The notes under the pieces were generated by a model. That model had not been told where the DNA came from. It did not search any database and was given only the letters and a program-made list of their open reading frames with translations. A program made the translations under genes and the position numbers. Of a stretch of DNA of 30,991 nt, positions 6,877-14,630 are shown one piece after another; the first letter of the stretch is position 1, and each line of letters opens with the position of its first letter. Origin of the DNA: CAZMXS01 sp964570325 (lineage in GTDB: Bacteria > Verrucomicrobiota > Kiritimatiellia > CAIQIC01 > CAZMXS01); the NCBI GenBank assembly GCA_964570325.1, contig CAZMXS010000057.1, positions 1 through 30,991 of the forward strand. The letters run 5' to 3'.

Positions 6877-7371
6877 ATGGCAAACCGACAATTCATCACT
6901 TTCTATCTTGGCGACGATCTCTTCGGCCTCGATATCCTGCTGGTGCGGGAAATCAACCGCAACATGGACATCACGCCCGTGGATCGCGCCCCCGCCTATG
7001 TGCGCGGGTTGATCAACCTGCGCGGCCAGATCGTTACCGTGCTGGATCTTGGCGTCCGGCTCAACATCGGCGCGCGCCGGATCAGCCGCGACTCGAGCTG
7101 CATCGTCCTCAAAACCCGCCATGAGGTGGAGCGCAACGCCGTGTCGGGGGTGGATCTGGATAACCTCGCCGCGGACCTCGTCGGCCTGCTGGTGGACCGG
7201 ATCGGGGATGTTGTCTCCGTGGACGCCGACGCGATTGATCCGCCGCCGGCGCACGCCGGCGGCGTAAAGGGCAAGTTCCTGGACGGCATAGTCAAGCTGG
7301 AGAAACAGTTGCTGATTACGCTTAAAGTCGCTGAATTGCTGGCGCTTGAAGAAATGGCCGAGGCGCGGTAA
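6877..7371 (+). CDS. cheW: Chemotaxis adaptor CheW
   Basis: A 164-residue CheW, the scaffold that links receptors to the CheA P5 domain in cytoplasmic arrays. It shows the family landmarks F-G-L-D-I-L-L-V-R-E-I near the start, Y-V-R-G-L-I-N-L-R-G-Q-I-V-T-V-L-D-L centrally, and V-D-R-I-G-D-V-V in the second half. Start ATG 6877 is supported by an excellent AAAGGAGG at 6863-6870. It is separated from cheA only by the inserted four-helix-bundle cassette, so cheA-cheW were probably contiguous once. MCP A follows 54 bp later with an intervening hairpin. It differs considerably from the second CheW at 23010; the two may serve different receptors. Confidence 0.95.
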   Translation: MANRQFITFYLGDDLFGLDILLVREINRNMDITPVDRAPAYVRGLINLRGQIVTVLDLGVRLNIGARRISRDSSCIVLKTRHEVERNAVSGVDLDNLAADLVGLLVDRIGDVVSVDADAIDPPPAHAGGVKGKFLDGIVKLEKQLLITLKVAELLALEEMAEAR

Positions 7372-7388
7372 AATAAAAGAGTCTGTCA

Positions 7389-7404
7389 GCCGGCGAAAGC
7401 CGGC
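7389..7404 (+). other. GNRA tetraloop hairpin between cheW and MCP A
   Basis: GCCGGC-GAAA-GCCGGC, a perfect 6-bp stem with a GAAA loop, 21 bp before the MCP A start. It has the look of dispersed GC-rich hairpin repeats seen in many genomes. Possible roles are mRNA stability or a translation boundary; no U-tract, so probably not a terminator. Confidence 0.5.
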
Positions 7405-7425
7405 ATCCATACGGAGTAATACCCC

Positions 7426-9477
7426 ATGCTGAAAAACATCAAGCTTGGTAGCAAATTGATCGGTGGATTCATTCTGGTCGCCCTGATTACCCTCGTGGTG
7501 GGCTTCATCGGCTATCGCGGCGTAAACAAACTGGACGCCAGCCTGGATGAGGTGGGCAAGATCCGCATGCCCAGCGTGGATGCCATCCAGACAGCCATGA
7601 CCGCGCAGGAAAGGGTGCGCGTCGCAATGCGGACGCTGATGAGCCCGGACTTAAACGATCAGGATTTCAAACGACAATTCGACAATATCGAGAAGGCCCG
7701 CGAGGAGTACGCCAAACAATGGGAAAGATATAAAGCCTTGCCGGCCGCCGCGGACGAGCAAAAGATCGCGGCGGAATATGAAGCGGCCTTTGCCGAATGG
7801 CGCAAGGACAACAATGTATTCATCGCGGATGCCCGCAGGCTGGATGAAATGGGCATGCGCAACCCCGCGGCCCTGCTCCGGGATCTGAATCAATTCATCG
7901 CCGACCATTTCAAAGCAGAAATCGCCGCGCTGATGCTGATTGAAAAGAATCAACCCATGGCGGGCGGCGATGATCATACGGCTTGCAATTATGGCAAATG
8001 GTGCGCGTCCGACCGGGTAACCAGCCCGGTCATCAGACGGTTGATCGCGGATAATGCCTCCAATCATCAGAGTTTTCACGACGCCGTACGGGAAATCAAA
8101 AGCCAGATGGCGGCCGGCGATAAGGAAGGCGCGCTTAAAACTTTTCAGGATCGGATGGCGCCGGCCGCGGAGCGAACAATCGCCGTGTTCCAAACGATGC
8201 GCGAAGAAGCCCTGAAAGCTGAGAAGATCTATGACGAGATGTATCAACAAGCTATGGTCAAGACTCGCGAGCAACAAATCAAGGCTTTCGGCCTGCTGAC
8301 TAAACTCTCGGAGATTAACGAAGACCTGGCCAGCCAATCGCTCGCGCAAGGCGATCGCAGCGCCAAAGCGGCCAAGTTCGGCAGTCTCGCCGGCACCGTA
8401 ATCGGTTTTGTGGTAGCCGTTGTTCTGGGCGGCCTGTTGACCATCAGCTTGACACGGCCAATCACCCGCTCGGTTGCGGTTATCCGTAAAATTGCCGAGG
8501 GTGACATGACCCAGCAAATTGATCTTGATCAAAAAGATGAAATCGGCCTGCTGGCCCGGGCAATGAACGAGATGGGCGCCCGGTTGCGCGGCATCATGCG
8601 CGAACTCGGGCAGAACTCGGCCACCCTTGCCTCCGCCTCTGAGGAACTTTCCGCCACCTCGACCCAACTCGCGTCCGGCGCCGAGGAGATGAGCAACCAA
8701 TCGCGCGCGGTGGCCTCGGCTGGCGAACAGCTCTCCGCCAATGTCAACACGATGGCGGCGGCCTCGGAGGAAATGTCCACCTCCGCCAATTCTGTCGCCT
8801 CCGCGATCGAGGAGATGAGCTCTTCGATCAACGAGGTGGCCAAGAACTGCGAAAAGGAATCCAAGATCGCGCATCAGGCCAACGATCAGGCGGTCCAGAC
8901 CCGCGGCATCATGGCCAAGCTCGGCGAGAGCGCGCGCGAGATCGGCAAGGTGGTCGAGGTGATCAGCGGCATCGCCGACCAGACCAACCTGCTGGCGCTC
9001 AACGCCACGATCGAGGCCGCCTCGGCCGGCGAGGCCGGCAAGGGCTTCGCGGTGGTCGCCAACGAGGTCAAGGAGCTGGCACGCCAGAGCGCGCAGGCGA
9101 CTGAGCAGATCACGCGCCAGATCCAGGACATGCAGGGCAACACGGAAACGGCGGTCAAGGCAATCGAGGAAATCACCAAGGTGATCGCGGAGATCAACAA
9201 CATCTCCAGCACGATCGCGGCGGCGGTGGAGGAGCAGTCGGCGACAACCAACGAGATCGCTAAAACAGTTGCCGGCGTCTCCAGCTCCGCCAATGAGATG
9301 GCCAGGAATGTCCAGCAGTCGGCCGCGGGCGCAAATGAAGTCTCGAAGAACATCCAGGGCGTGAATCAGGCGTCCCAACAGGTAGCGGCAGGCGCGACGC
9401 AGACCAACGCCAGCGCGCAAGAACTGGCCAAGATCGCCGCCCGGTTGAAGGAGATCGTCGGACAATTCAAGGTCTAG
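7426..9477 (+). CDS. Methyl-accepting chemotaxis protein with CZB-like sensor (MCP A)
   Basis: A 683-residue transmembrane chemoreceptor. TM1 about 13-32, extracytoplasmic helical domain about 33-318, TM2 about 320-342, HAMP about 343-395 (I-A-E-G-D-M-T-Q-Q-I), then the methylated coiled coil with the conserved hairpin tip (G-I-A-D-Q-T-N-L-L-A-L-N-A). In the sensor, H161, C187 (in C-N-Y-G-K-W), H214 and H218 (H-x3-H) fit the pattern of the chemoreceptor zinc-binding (CZB) domain, here outside the membrane within a four-helix-type sensor. The ligand is unknown; zinc, or oxidant sensing through the Zn-cysteine, would be typical. Start ATG 7426 with GGAG about 15 bp upstream. The 3' 584 bp are shared at DNA level with MCPs B and D. 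No C-terminal CheR-tether motif. Confidence 0.93.
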   Translation: MLKNIKLGSKLIGGFILVALITLVVGFIGYRGVNKLDASLDEVGKIRMPSVDAIQTAMTAQERVRVAMRTLMSPDLNDQDFKRQFDNIEKAREEYAKQWERYKALPAAADEQKIAAEYEAAFAEWRKDNNVFIADARRLDEMGMRNPAALLRDLNQFIADHFKAEIAALMLIEKNQPMAGGDDHTACNYGKWCASDRVTSPVIRRLIADNASNHQSFHDAVREIKSQMAAGDKEGALKTFQDRMAPAAERTIAVFQTMREEALKAEKIYDEMYQQAMVKTREQQIKAFGLLTKLSEINEDLASQSLAQGDRSAKAAKFGSLAGTVIGFVVAVVLGGLLTISLTRPITRSVAVIRKIAEGDMTQQIDLDQKDEIGLLARAMNEMGARLRGIMRELGQNSATLASASEELSATSTQLASGAEEMSNQSRAVASAGEQLSANVNTMAAASEEMSTSANSVASAIEEMSSSINEVAKNCEKESKIAHQANDQAVQTRGIMAKLGESAREIGKVVEVISGIADQTNLLALNATIEAASAGEAGKGFAVVANEVKELARQSAQATEQITRQIQDMQGNTETAVKAIEEITKVIAEINNISSTIAAAVEEQSATTNEIAKTVAGVSSSANEMARNVQQSAAGANEVSKNIQGVNQASQQVAAGATQTNASAQELAKIAARLKEIVGQFKV

Positions 9478-9505
9478 AGAATTGGCGCAGGCGGAAATCC
9501 CGGAA
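8894..9505 (+). repeat. Long direct repeat copy 1 (MCP signalling domain and 3' flank)
   Basis: From TCCAGACCCGCGGC through the stop, the DNA appears identical to 10745-11328 (MCP B) and to 18312-18895 (MCP D, apart from a GCCGCC/GCCAGC difference near the end). With MCP B the similarity continues about 28 bp past the stop. Compared by eye and via identical antisense translations. Confidence 0.9.
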
Positions 9506-9666
9506 GCGAGAGGTGAGTGAACAGTGAAACTGGCGGAAGAGATAAAGGCAGATATGTCTTTGATTCAAGCGTCTTTAATAACAGGGCTGCTTTTTCACGA
9601 AGCCACACGTTAATAAAGTATAAACGTACATAAATGTGAACAAAGTTAATCCAAAGCGGTGTTTCT
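9478..9666. other. AT-rich intergenic region before MCP B
   Basis: 189 bp. The first 30 bp repeat the tail following MCP B. The remainder (about 9545-9660) is clearly AT-richer than the flanking genes and holds a dyad ACGTT-N11-AACGT (9607-9611 / 9623-9627). It is likely to contain the MCP B promoter, but I see no convincing -35/-10 pair. No ORF supported. Confidence 0.4.
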
Positions 9667-11328
9667 ATGTTGAATAATCTGAAAATTGGAGTGAAGGTCG
9701 GCGGCGGCTTTGGTCTGGTTGTCCTTTTGCTAATTGCTTTAGCCATGCTTGCGCTTTGGGGCCTGGCGTCAGTCAAGACATCCTTGGAACATTCCCATAA
9801 AGAGTCCGGCAATGCGTTGGCGGCCAGCCATCTCAACCTCCAAGTGGAGGGCATTTATCTCAACATGGCAAACACACTGCTCAGCCGCGATCAATCGCAG
9901 AAGCAAAAGTACAAGGAAATCATCGAACAATACCGCGGCCGCTATAAACAAGACATGGAGCAGATGGAGGCCGCTGCCGCCACTCAGGAAGACAAGCAAT
10001 TGCTGAATAATATCAAGTCGGCTCTTGCCGACGCGCGGGATGCGAACAATCGCATGTTGGAATTATCCTATGCGGGCAAGGATGCAGAAGCCATCGAAAT
10101 TTACTCCGGCCAATCCAGCCAATTTAAGACCGCCATTGACCGAAGCGTGCAAGAGTTCGTTGAATGGCAGCACAAACAAGTGGCAATCGCCAACAGTGAA
10201 GCCAACCGGATTATGTCGCTCACACGCGTTGTGCTCTGGAGCGGAGCGGCTATTGCGGTGGCGCTGGCCGTCATTTTGGCTTTTGTTATCACGCGGGCGC
10301 TCACACAACCCATTCGCCTCGCCGTCCAGGCCACTACCAAGATCGCCGAGGGCGACATGACTCAACAAATTGATCTCCATCAACGGGATGAAATCGGCAT
10401 ACTGGCCGCGACTATGAACAGTATGGCCCATCGGCTGCGCGAAATTATGAAGGAACTCGCGCAAAACTCCAACACCGTGGCATCGGCCTCCGAGGAACTT
10501 TCGGCCACGTCCACCCAACTGGCATCCAGCGCCGAGGAAATGACTTCGCAAGCACGGACCGTCGCTTCAGCCGGCGAGCAGCTCTCTGCCAACATCAACA
10601 CGATGGCGGCGGCTTCGCAGGAAATGTCCACCTCGGCCGGTTCAGTCGCGGCGGCGATCGAAGAAATGAGTTCCTCGATCAACGAGGTGGCCAAGAACTG
10701 CGAAAAGGAATCCAAGATCGCCCACCAGGCCAACGATCAGGCGATCCAGACCCGCGGCATCATGGCCAAGCTCGGCGAGAGCGCGCGCGAGATCGGCAAG
10801 GTGGTCGAGGTGATCAGCGGCATCGCCGACCAGACCAACCTGCTGGCGCTCAACGCCACGATCGAGGCCGCCTCGGCCGGCGAGGCCGGCAAGGGCTTCG
10901 CGGTGGTCGCCAACGAGGTCAAGGAGCTGGCACGCCAGAGCGCGCAGGCGACTGAGCAGATCACGCGCCAGATCCAGGACATGCAGGGCAACACGGAAAC
11001 GGCGGTCAAGGCAATCGAGGAAATCACCAAGGTGATCGCGGAGATCAACAACATCTCCAGCACGATCGCGGCGGCGGTGGAGGAGCAGTCGGCGACAACC
11101 AACGAGATCGCTAAAACAGTTGCCGGCGTCTCCAGCTCCGCCAATGAGATGGCCAGGAATGTCCAGCAGTCGGCCGCGGGCGCAAATGAAGTCTCGAAGA
11201 ACATCCAGGGCGTGAATCAGGCGTCCCAACAGGTAGCGGCAGGCGCGACGCAGACCAACGCCAGCGCGCAAGAACTGGCCAAGATCGCCGCCCGGTTGAA
11301 GGAGATCGTCGGACAATTCAAGGTCTAG
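9667..11328 (+). CDS. Methyl-accepting chemotaxis protein with four-helix-bundle sensor (MCP B)
   Basis: A 553-residue receptor, the standard size. TM1 about 12-33, a short helical extracytoplasmic domain about 34-188 of the 4HB_MCP (Tar/Tsr-like) type rich in Q, E and K, TM2 about 190-211, HAMP with I-A-E-G-D-M-T-Q-Q-I, then the signalling coiled coil identical from about residue 360 to that of MCP A. The sensor is unlike that of A, so the two receptors share an output but differ in input. Start ATG 9667 has a weak upstream SD (AAAGCGG). It has its own AT-rich upstream region and is followed by an intrinsic terminator at 11444, closing this transcription unit. Ligand unknown. No C-terminal tether motif. 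Confidence 0.93.
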   Translation: MLNNLKIGVKVGGGFGLVVLLLIALAMLALWGLASVKTSLEHSHKESGNALAASHLNLQVEGIYLNMANTLLSRDQSQKQKYKEIIEQYRGRYKQDMEQMEAAAATQEDKQLLNNIKSALADARDANNRMLELSYAGKDAEAIEIYSGQSSQFKTAIDRSVQEFVEWQHKQVAIANSEANRIMSLTRVVLWSGAAIAVALAVILAFVITRALTQPIRLAVQATTKIAEGDMTQQIDLHQRDEIGILAATMNSMAHRLREIMKELAQNSNTVASASEELSATSTQLASSAEEMTSQARTVASAGEQLSANINTMAAASQEMSTSAGSVAAAIEEMSSSINEVAKNCEKESKIAHQANDQAIQTRGIMAKLGESAREIGKVVEVISGIADQTNLLALNATIEAASAGEAGKGFAVVANEVKELARQSAQATEQITRQIQDMQGNTETAVKAIEEITKVIAEINNISSTIAAAVEEQSATTNEIAKTVAGVSSSANEMARNVQQSAAGANEVSKNIQGVNQASQQVAAGATQTNASAQELAKIAARLKEIVGQFKV

Positions 11329-11356
11329 AGGACTGGCGCAGGCGGAAATCCCGGAG
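10745..11356 (+). repeat. Long direct repeat copy 2 (MCP signalling domain and 3' flank)
   Basis: Second copy of the MCP 3' block. It matches MCP A from 10745. Against MCP D the identity starts earlier, at about 10653 (matching 18220), giving about 676 bp with one visible difference. The tail after the stop matches MCP A, not MCP D. Confidence 0.9.
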
Positions 11357-11443
11357 GAGCGTAATCAGTAGTCAACGATCGGCAGAGTCGCTGGGTTGCG
11401 CCTGCGTCACCTCAAAGAAATAATGGAATAGCCCTACGTCATC

Positions 11444-11481
11444 CCGCGCCCCGTCCGCCGGCGGATGGGGCGCGGTTTTTT
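11444..11481 (+). terminator. Rho-independent terminator after MCP B
   Basis: CCGCGCCCCGTCCGCC (11444-11459) pairs with GGCGGATGGGGCGCGG (11460-11475) through all but the loop, with one G-U pair, followed directly by six T (11476-11481). It separates the cheA-MCP B unit from the hydrogenase unit. Confidence 0.85.
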
Positions 11482-11671
11482 GGAACCGGCCAAGCCGGGT
11501 GGAGCGCAACGCGCTTGCCAATACCCGTGCAAACCCGTTGCGACAAAACGTAAGGAGTTCGTCATCATTGGGTTACGCGGGAAAAACACCCGTGTTCCAT
11601 GAGGGCTGCTCGCGTCCAGTGTGGAATAGTACGTCGCGCATTCCTGCCCGACTCCGAGTCAGCCAAGCATG

Positions 11672-11699
11672 GTTGACTTGCCGGAACTGGCGAGCCAAC
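11672..11699 (+). other. Inverted repeat in the hydrogenase leader
   Basis: GTTGACTTGCC, loop GGAACT, GGCGAGCCAAC: 11-bp arms with one A-C mismatch and one G-U pair. Lies about 280 bp upstream of the large-subunit start. Function unknown. Confidence 0.35.
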
Positions 11700-11882
11700 A
11701 CTCGCAGGTTGATTTGGGCCCGACTCGAATTTGTTTCTAATTTGCTAATTTTTTTCTTCCCTTTCCGCGGCGAAAGCAATAATAAATCGCCATGCCTGTT
11801 TTATTACAGCGCATGTGCGAAAGAAGGGATAGTCGCAGCGGCTGTTCATGCTGCAATTCTTAATCAACATTCAATCCCATTC

Positions 11883-11917
11883 AGCGCGCGCTGATTAGCC
11901 GGCCGGTGTTCGGCCGG
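11883..11917 (+). promoter_or_regulatory. Paired palindromes upstream of the hydrogenase large-subunit gene
   Basis: CAGCGCGCGCTG (perfect 12-bp palindrome, 11883-11894) is followed after 4 bp by CCGGCCG-GTGTT-CGGCCGG (7-bp stem, 11899-11917), about 57 bp before the ATG at 11975. Could be operator sites or leader structure. No T-tract follows. Confidence 0.4.
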
Positions 11918-11974
11918 TTGAGATGTTGATTCATGTCATTGTTCCGTCGGCGGTTCCTGACCGAGGAGAGTCCC

Positions 11975-13528
11975 ATGGCTAAAACCATAAGCATTAGTCC
12001 GTTGACCCGCATCGAAGGCCATCTGGCCATTCATACCGAGGCCGAACCGTTCACCACGGCGGAGGGCCAGGAACGTTTCCGCATTACCGCCGCCCATTGC
12101 GAAGGGGAGATGTTTCGCGGTTTTGAAAAGATTCTGGAGGGCCGCGACCCGCTTGATGCGCAGCAGATCACTCAGCGCATTTGCGGTGTCTGTCCGATCG
12201 CCCACGGCATCGCCTCTTGCAAGGCGCAGGAGATGGCCTATGGCATCCGGCCGAACCGCAACGGGCGTTTGCTGCGCAACCTGATTTTTGCAGCCAACTA
12301 CCTGCACTCACACATCATTCACTTTTACCAACTCAGCGCGCTCGATTTCGTGGACATCACCGCCGTGTTGAAATACACAGGCAAGGACCGCGCCCTGCGC
12401 AATGTCAAAGCCTGGGCGGAGGCAGCGCTGGCGCGCTCGAAAAATGGCACCGAACTCTATCCGATTGCCCCGTTCCTGCCCCGCTACGAAGGCGACTATG
12501 TCGCCGACACCGACACCAACTGCGCCCTGATCGCGCACTACCTGCAGGCGCTCGATATCCGGCGCATCGCGCACGAGATGGCGGCCGTGTTCGGCGCGCG
12601 AGTGCCGCACAGCACGGCGCTGGTGCCCGGCGGCGTGACTCAGGTTCCGACCGAGGAGCGCGTACTGACGTATCGCGCGCGCCTGGAAAGCATTGCCGCC
12701 TTCATTGAGGATGTCTATATCCCCGACGTCGTCACCGCCGCGCAGGCTTTCCCACAATACTGGGATCTCGGCCGCGGTTACGGCAACATGCTGGCCTACG
12801 GGGCATTCGAAACCGATGAGTCCGGCGGCACGCTCACGGCCGGAGGCACGGTAGTGGACGGTAAATGGGAGGCGCTGGACGTCAACGCAATCACCGAAGA
12901 TGTCGCTTATTCCCGCTTCCAGGAGACGGGGGGGGCGCGGCATCCCTCCCAGGGAGAAACGCTGGCCGATCCGCGCAAGGGGCGCGCATATTCGTGGGTC
13001 AAGGCGCCGCGCTATCGCAATCAGCCGATGGAAGTAGGCCCCCTGGCGCGCACCATCGTGGACTTGAAGGCCCCGCGTCCGGGTCCGCTGGCGGCGGAGG
13101 TCGGCGCGGTCGCGAAGACCTTGGGAGTGCCCGCCGAAAAACTATATTCCGTGCTGGGCCGGCATTTCTGCCGCGCCATCGAGTCCCGCGTGGTCTACCG
13201 GGCGGCCATGCAGTGGCTGGACGAGATCGCCCTGAACCAATCGCCCGCCCAGGATTTCAACCTTCCCAAGGAAGGCGCCGGTTACGGTCTGACCGAAGCC
13301 GAGCGTGGTGCACTCGGGCACTGGATCACCATCGAAAATTACAAGATCCGACGCTATCAGTGCGTGGTGCCGACCACCTGGTTCTGCTCGCCGCGCGATT
13401 CGGCGGGCAAACCCGGACCGGTCGAGAAGGCGCTGGAGGGGGTCGAGGTGGCCAACGCGGCGCAACCCCTGGAGGCCGGCCGGGTGGTCCGCTCGTTCGA
13501 TCCCTGCCTGGCCTGTGCGATCCATTAG
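11975..13528 (+). CDS. [NiFe] hydrogenase large subunit lacking the C-terminal maturation peptide
   Basis: A 517-residue catalytic subunit holding the Ni-Fe(CN)2CO site. The N-terminal motif P-L-T-R-I-E-G-H (proton-relay Glu E14), the L1 motif R-I-C-G-V-C (C70, C73) and the C-terminal D-P-C-L-A-C-A-I-H (C511, C514) supply all four nickel cysteines. The stop codon follows the terminal H517 directly. Most large subunits carry a further 15-25 residues that a dedicated protease removes after this His; H2-sensing hydrogenases (HupUV/HoxBC type) lack them. Start ATG 11975 has GAGGAG at 11963-11968; an upstream in-frame ATG at 11933 lacks support. Gene order large-then-small is the reverse of the common one. 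No maturation (hyp), cytochrome b or protease gene is in the window. Confidence 0.93.
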   Translation: MAKTISISPLTRIEGHLAIHTEAEPFTTAEGQERFRITAAHCEGEMFRGFEKILEGRDPLDAQQITQRICGVCPIAHGIASCKAQEMAYGIRPNRNGRLLRNLIFAANYLHSHIIHFYQLSALDFVDITAVLKYTGKDRALRNVKAWAEAALARSKNGTELYPIAPFLPRYEGDYVADTDTNCALIAHYLQALDIRRIAHEMAAVFGARVPHSTALVPGGVTQVPTEERVLTYRARLESIAAFIEDVYIPDVVTAAQAFPQYWDLGRGYGNMLAYGAFETDESGGTLTAGGTVVDGKWEALDVNAITEDVAYSRFQETGGARHPSQGETLADPRKGRAYSWVKAPRYRNQPMEVGPLARTIVDLKAPRPGPLAAEVGAVAKTLGVPAEKLYSVLGRHFCRAIESRVVYRAAMQWLDEIALNQSPAQDFNLPKEGAGYGLTEAERGALGHWITIENYKIRRYQCVVPTTWFCSPRDSAGKPGPVEKALEGVEVANAAQPLEAGRVVRSFDPCLACAIH

Positions 13529-13661
13529 GCGGAGAGTAACAAGCGAAACGATAAGAGTAATAAATGGTAAACAATAATGACGGCAGTTGGCTCACCGATT
13601 ATCGTCGCCGACAGATGGTTGTTGATTATGGGTTACTGATCACTGAAAAGGAAGCGTCCAC
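13529..13661. other. Intergenic spacer between hydrogenase subunits
   Basis: 133 bp, AT-rich, with a heptamer remnant (GTTACTGATCACTG at 13631-13644) immediately before the AAGGAAG ribosome-binding site of the small subunit. No gene or terminator seen. Confidence 0.4.
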
Positions 13662-14630
13662 ATGAATGCACACATGACCCGCCGTGATTTTCTGAAAATC
13701 GGCTCTTTGCTGGCGGCTGGCGCGGGACTCTCCGGTCATTACACCCGGGTATTTGCCGCCGGGTTGGAAAAGTTGGCCAAAGGCCTGCCGCGCGTGGTGT
13801 GGATGCAAGGCCAGTCATGCAGCGGCTGTTCGGTGTCCCTGCTGAACTCCGACTGGCCCGGGATTGCCAACGTGGTTACGGAAATCATCTCCCTGGTCTT
13901 CCATCAGACTTTGTCCGCGGCGCAGGGACAAACCGCGATGGAGGTGATGGAAAAAATGGGGACCGGCGCCGAGCCGTTCATCCTGGTAGTCGAGGGCTCG
14001 ATCCCCGGCGCCATGCCGGAGGCGTGCATGATCGGCGGCAAGGATTTCGCCAGCCTGCTGCTACCGATGATCCGGCGCGCCCAGTTTGTGATGGGCGCGG
14101 GCACCTGCGCCACCTATGGCGGCATCCCGGCGGCCGAGGGCAACCCCACCGGGGCGTTGAGCCTGATGGAGTTTATGAAACAGCACGGGATTGCCACCGA
14201 GCGCTTTCTGGTGAACTGCCCGCTGTGCCCGGTGCACCCCGATTCCATCGTCGGCACCCTGGCCTATCTGGCCGGTCATGGTTACCCCGCCGTCAATCCG
14301 GAAATTCTGACGCCGGATATGTACTACGCGCACTCGACCCATGATAACTGCCCGCGATTCCACTACTACTCCAAGCACATTTTTGCGGAAAAGTTCGGCG
14401 ACGACGGCCGTCTCTTCAAGTTGGGATGTTTGGGCATGCTCAGTTATACCGAATGCCCGCGCCGCCAGTGGAACGGCGGCGCCAACTGGTGTATTCGGGC
14501 GTCAGCCCCGTGCATCGGCTGCAGCCATCCGCAGTTCACCAAGAGCAAGTTGTTCCCATTCTACCGCAAGGGCGAGCTAACCCACGCGGTGGACTATCTG
14601 GAAAGCGACCGGAAAGGAGGCCATTCATGA
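13662..14630 (+). CDS. [NiFe] hydrogenase small subunit, Tat-exported, unusual Fe-S ligands
   Basis: A 322-residue electron-transfer subunit. It starts with a Tat signal (R7-R8-D-F-L-K, hydrophobic 13-24, probable cleavage near A32), so the folded heterodimer should be exported. Proximal cluster ligands: C53, C56, C149, C189. Distal cluster: H227, C230 and C256, but the fourth ligand, normally the Cys of C-L-Y-x-L-G-C, is R250. Medial cluster: C265, C284, C287, with C277 at the site of the conserved Pro that gives a [3Fe-4S] cluster, so a [4Fe-4S] is predicted. The C-terminus is short and hydrophilic with no membrane helix, unlike membrane-bound uptake enzymes. Start ATG 13662 follows AAGGAAG. 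Its TGA overlaps the MCP C ATG (14627-14630), implying coupled translation. Confidence 0.93.
   Translation: MNAHMTRRDFLKIGSLLAAGAGLSGHYTRVFAAGLEKLAKGLPRVVWMQGQSCSGCSVSLLNSDWPGIANVVTEIISLVFHQTLSAAQGQTAMEVMEKMGTGAEPFILVVEGSIPGAMPEACMIGGKDFASLLLPMIRRAQFVMGAGTCATYGGIPAAEGNPTGALSLMEFMKQHGIATERFLVNCPLCPVHPDSIVGTLAYLAGHGYPAVNPEILTPDMYYAHSTHDNCPRFHYYSKHIFAEKFGDDGRLFKLGCLGMLSYTECPRRQWNGGANWCIRASAPCIGCSHPQFTKSKLFPFYRKGELTHAVDYLESDRKGGHS

Larger units (their letters stand above)
11329..11974. other. Gene-poor 646-bp region before the hydrogenase
   Basis: It holds the tail repeat shared with MCP A, a heptamer remnant near 11365, a strong terminator (11444-11481), then about 490 bp with no convincing gene. 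A 131-codon ORF at 11499-11894 has no SD and is rich in Arg/Ser like a random GC-rich frame. The part after 11482 carries at least three inverted repeats (11672-11699, 11883-11894, 11899-11917) and could be a long 5' leader or small RNA. It becomes AT-rich around 11730-11800. Confidence 0.5.

Noticed and set aside
11499..11894. 131-codon ORF upstream of the hydrogenase
   Set aside because: Random-like Arg/Ser-rich composition, no SD, spans several inverted repeats and no recognisable motif.
14426..14626. Longer N-terminus for MCP C
   Set aside because: It runs out of frame through the conserved Cys-rich end of the hydrogenase small subunit; the ATG at 14627 has an ideal SD and begins a normal TM1.
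11975..14630. Hydrogenase as a pseudogene because of the short C-terminus
   Set aside because: All Ni-ligand motifs are intact, the frame is clean, the end falls exactly at the mature terminus, and the small subunit is also intact.
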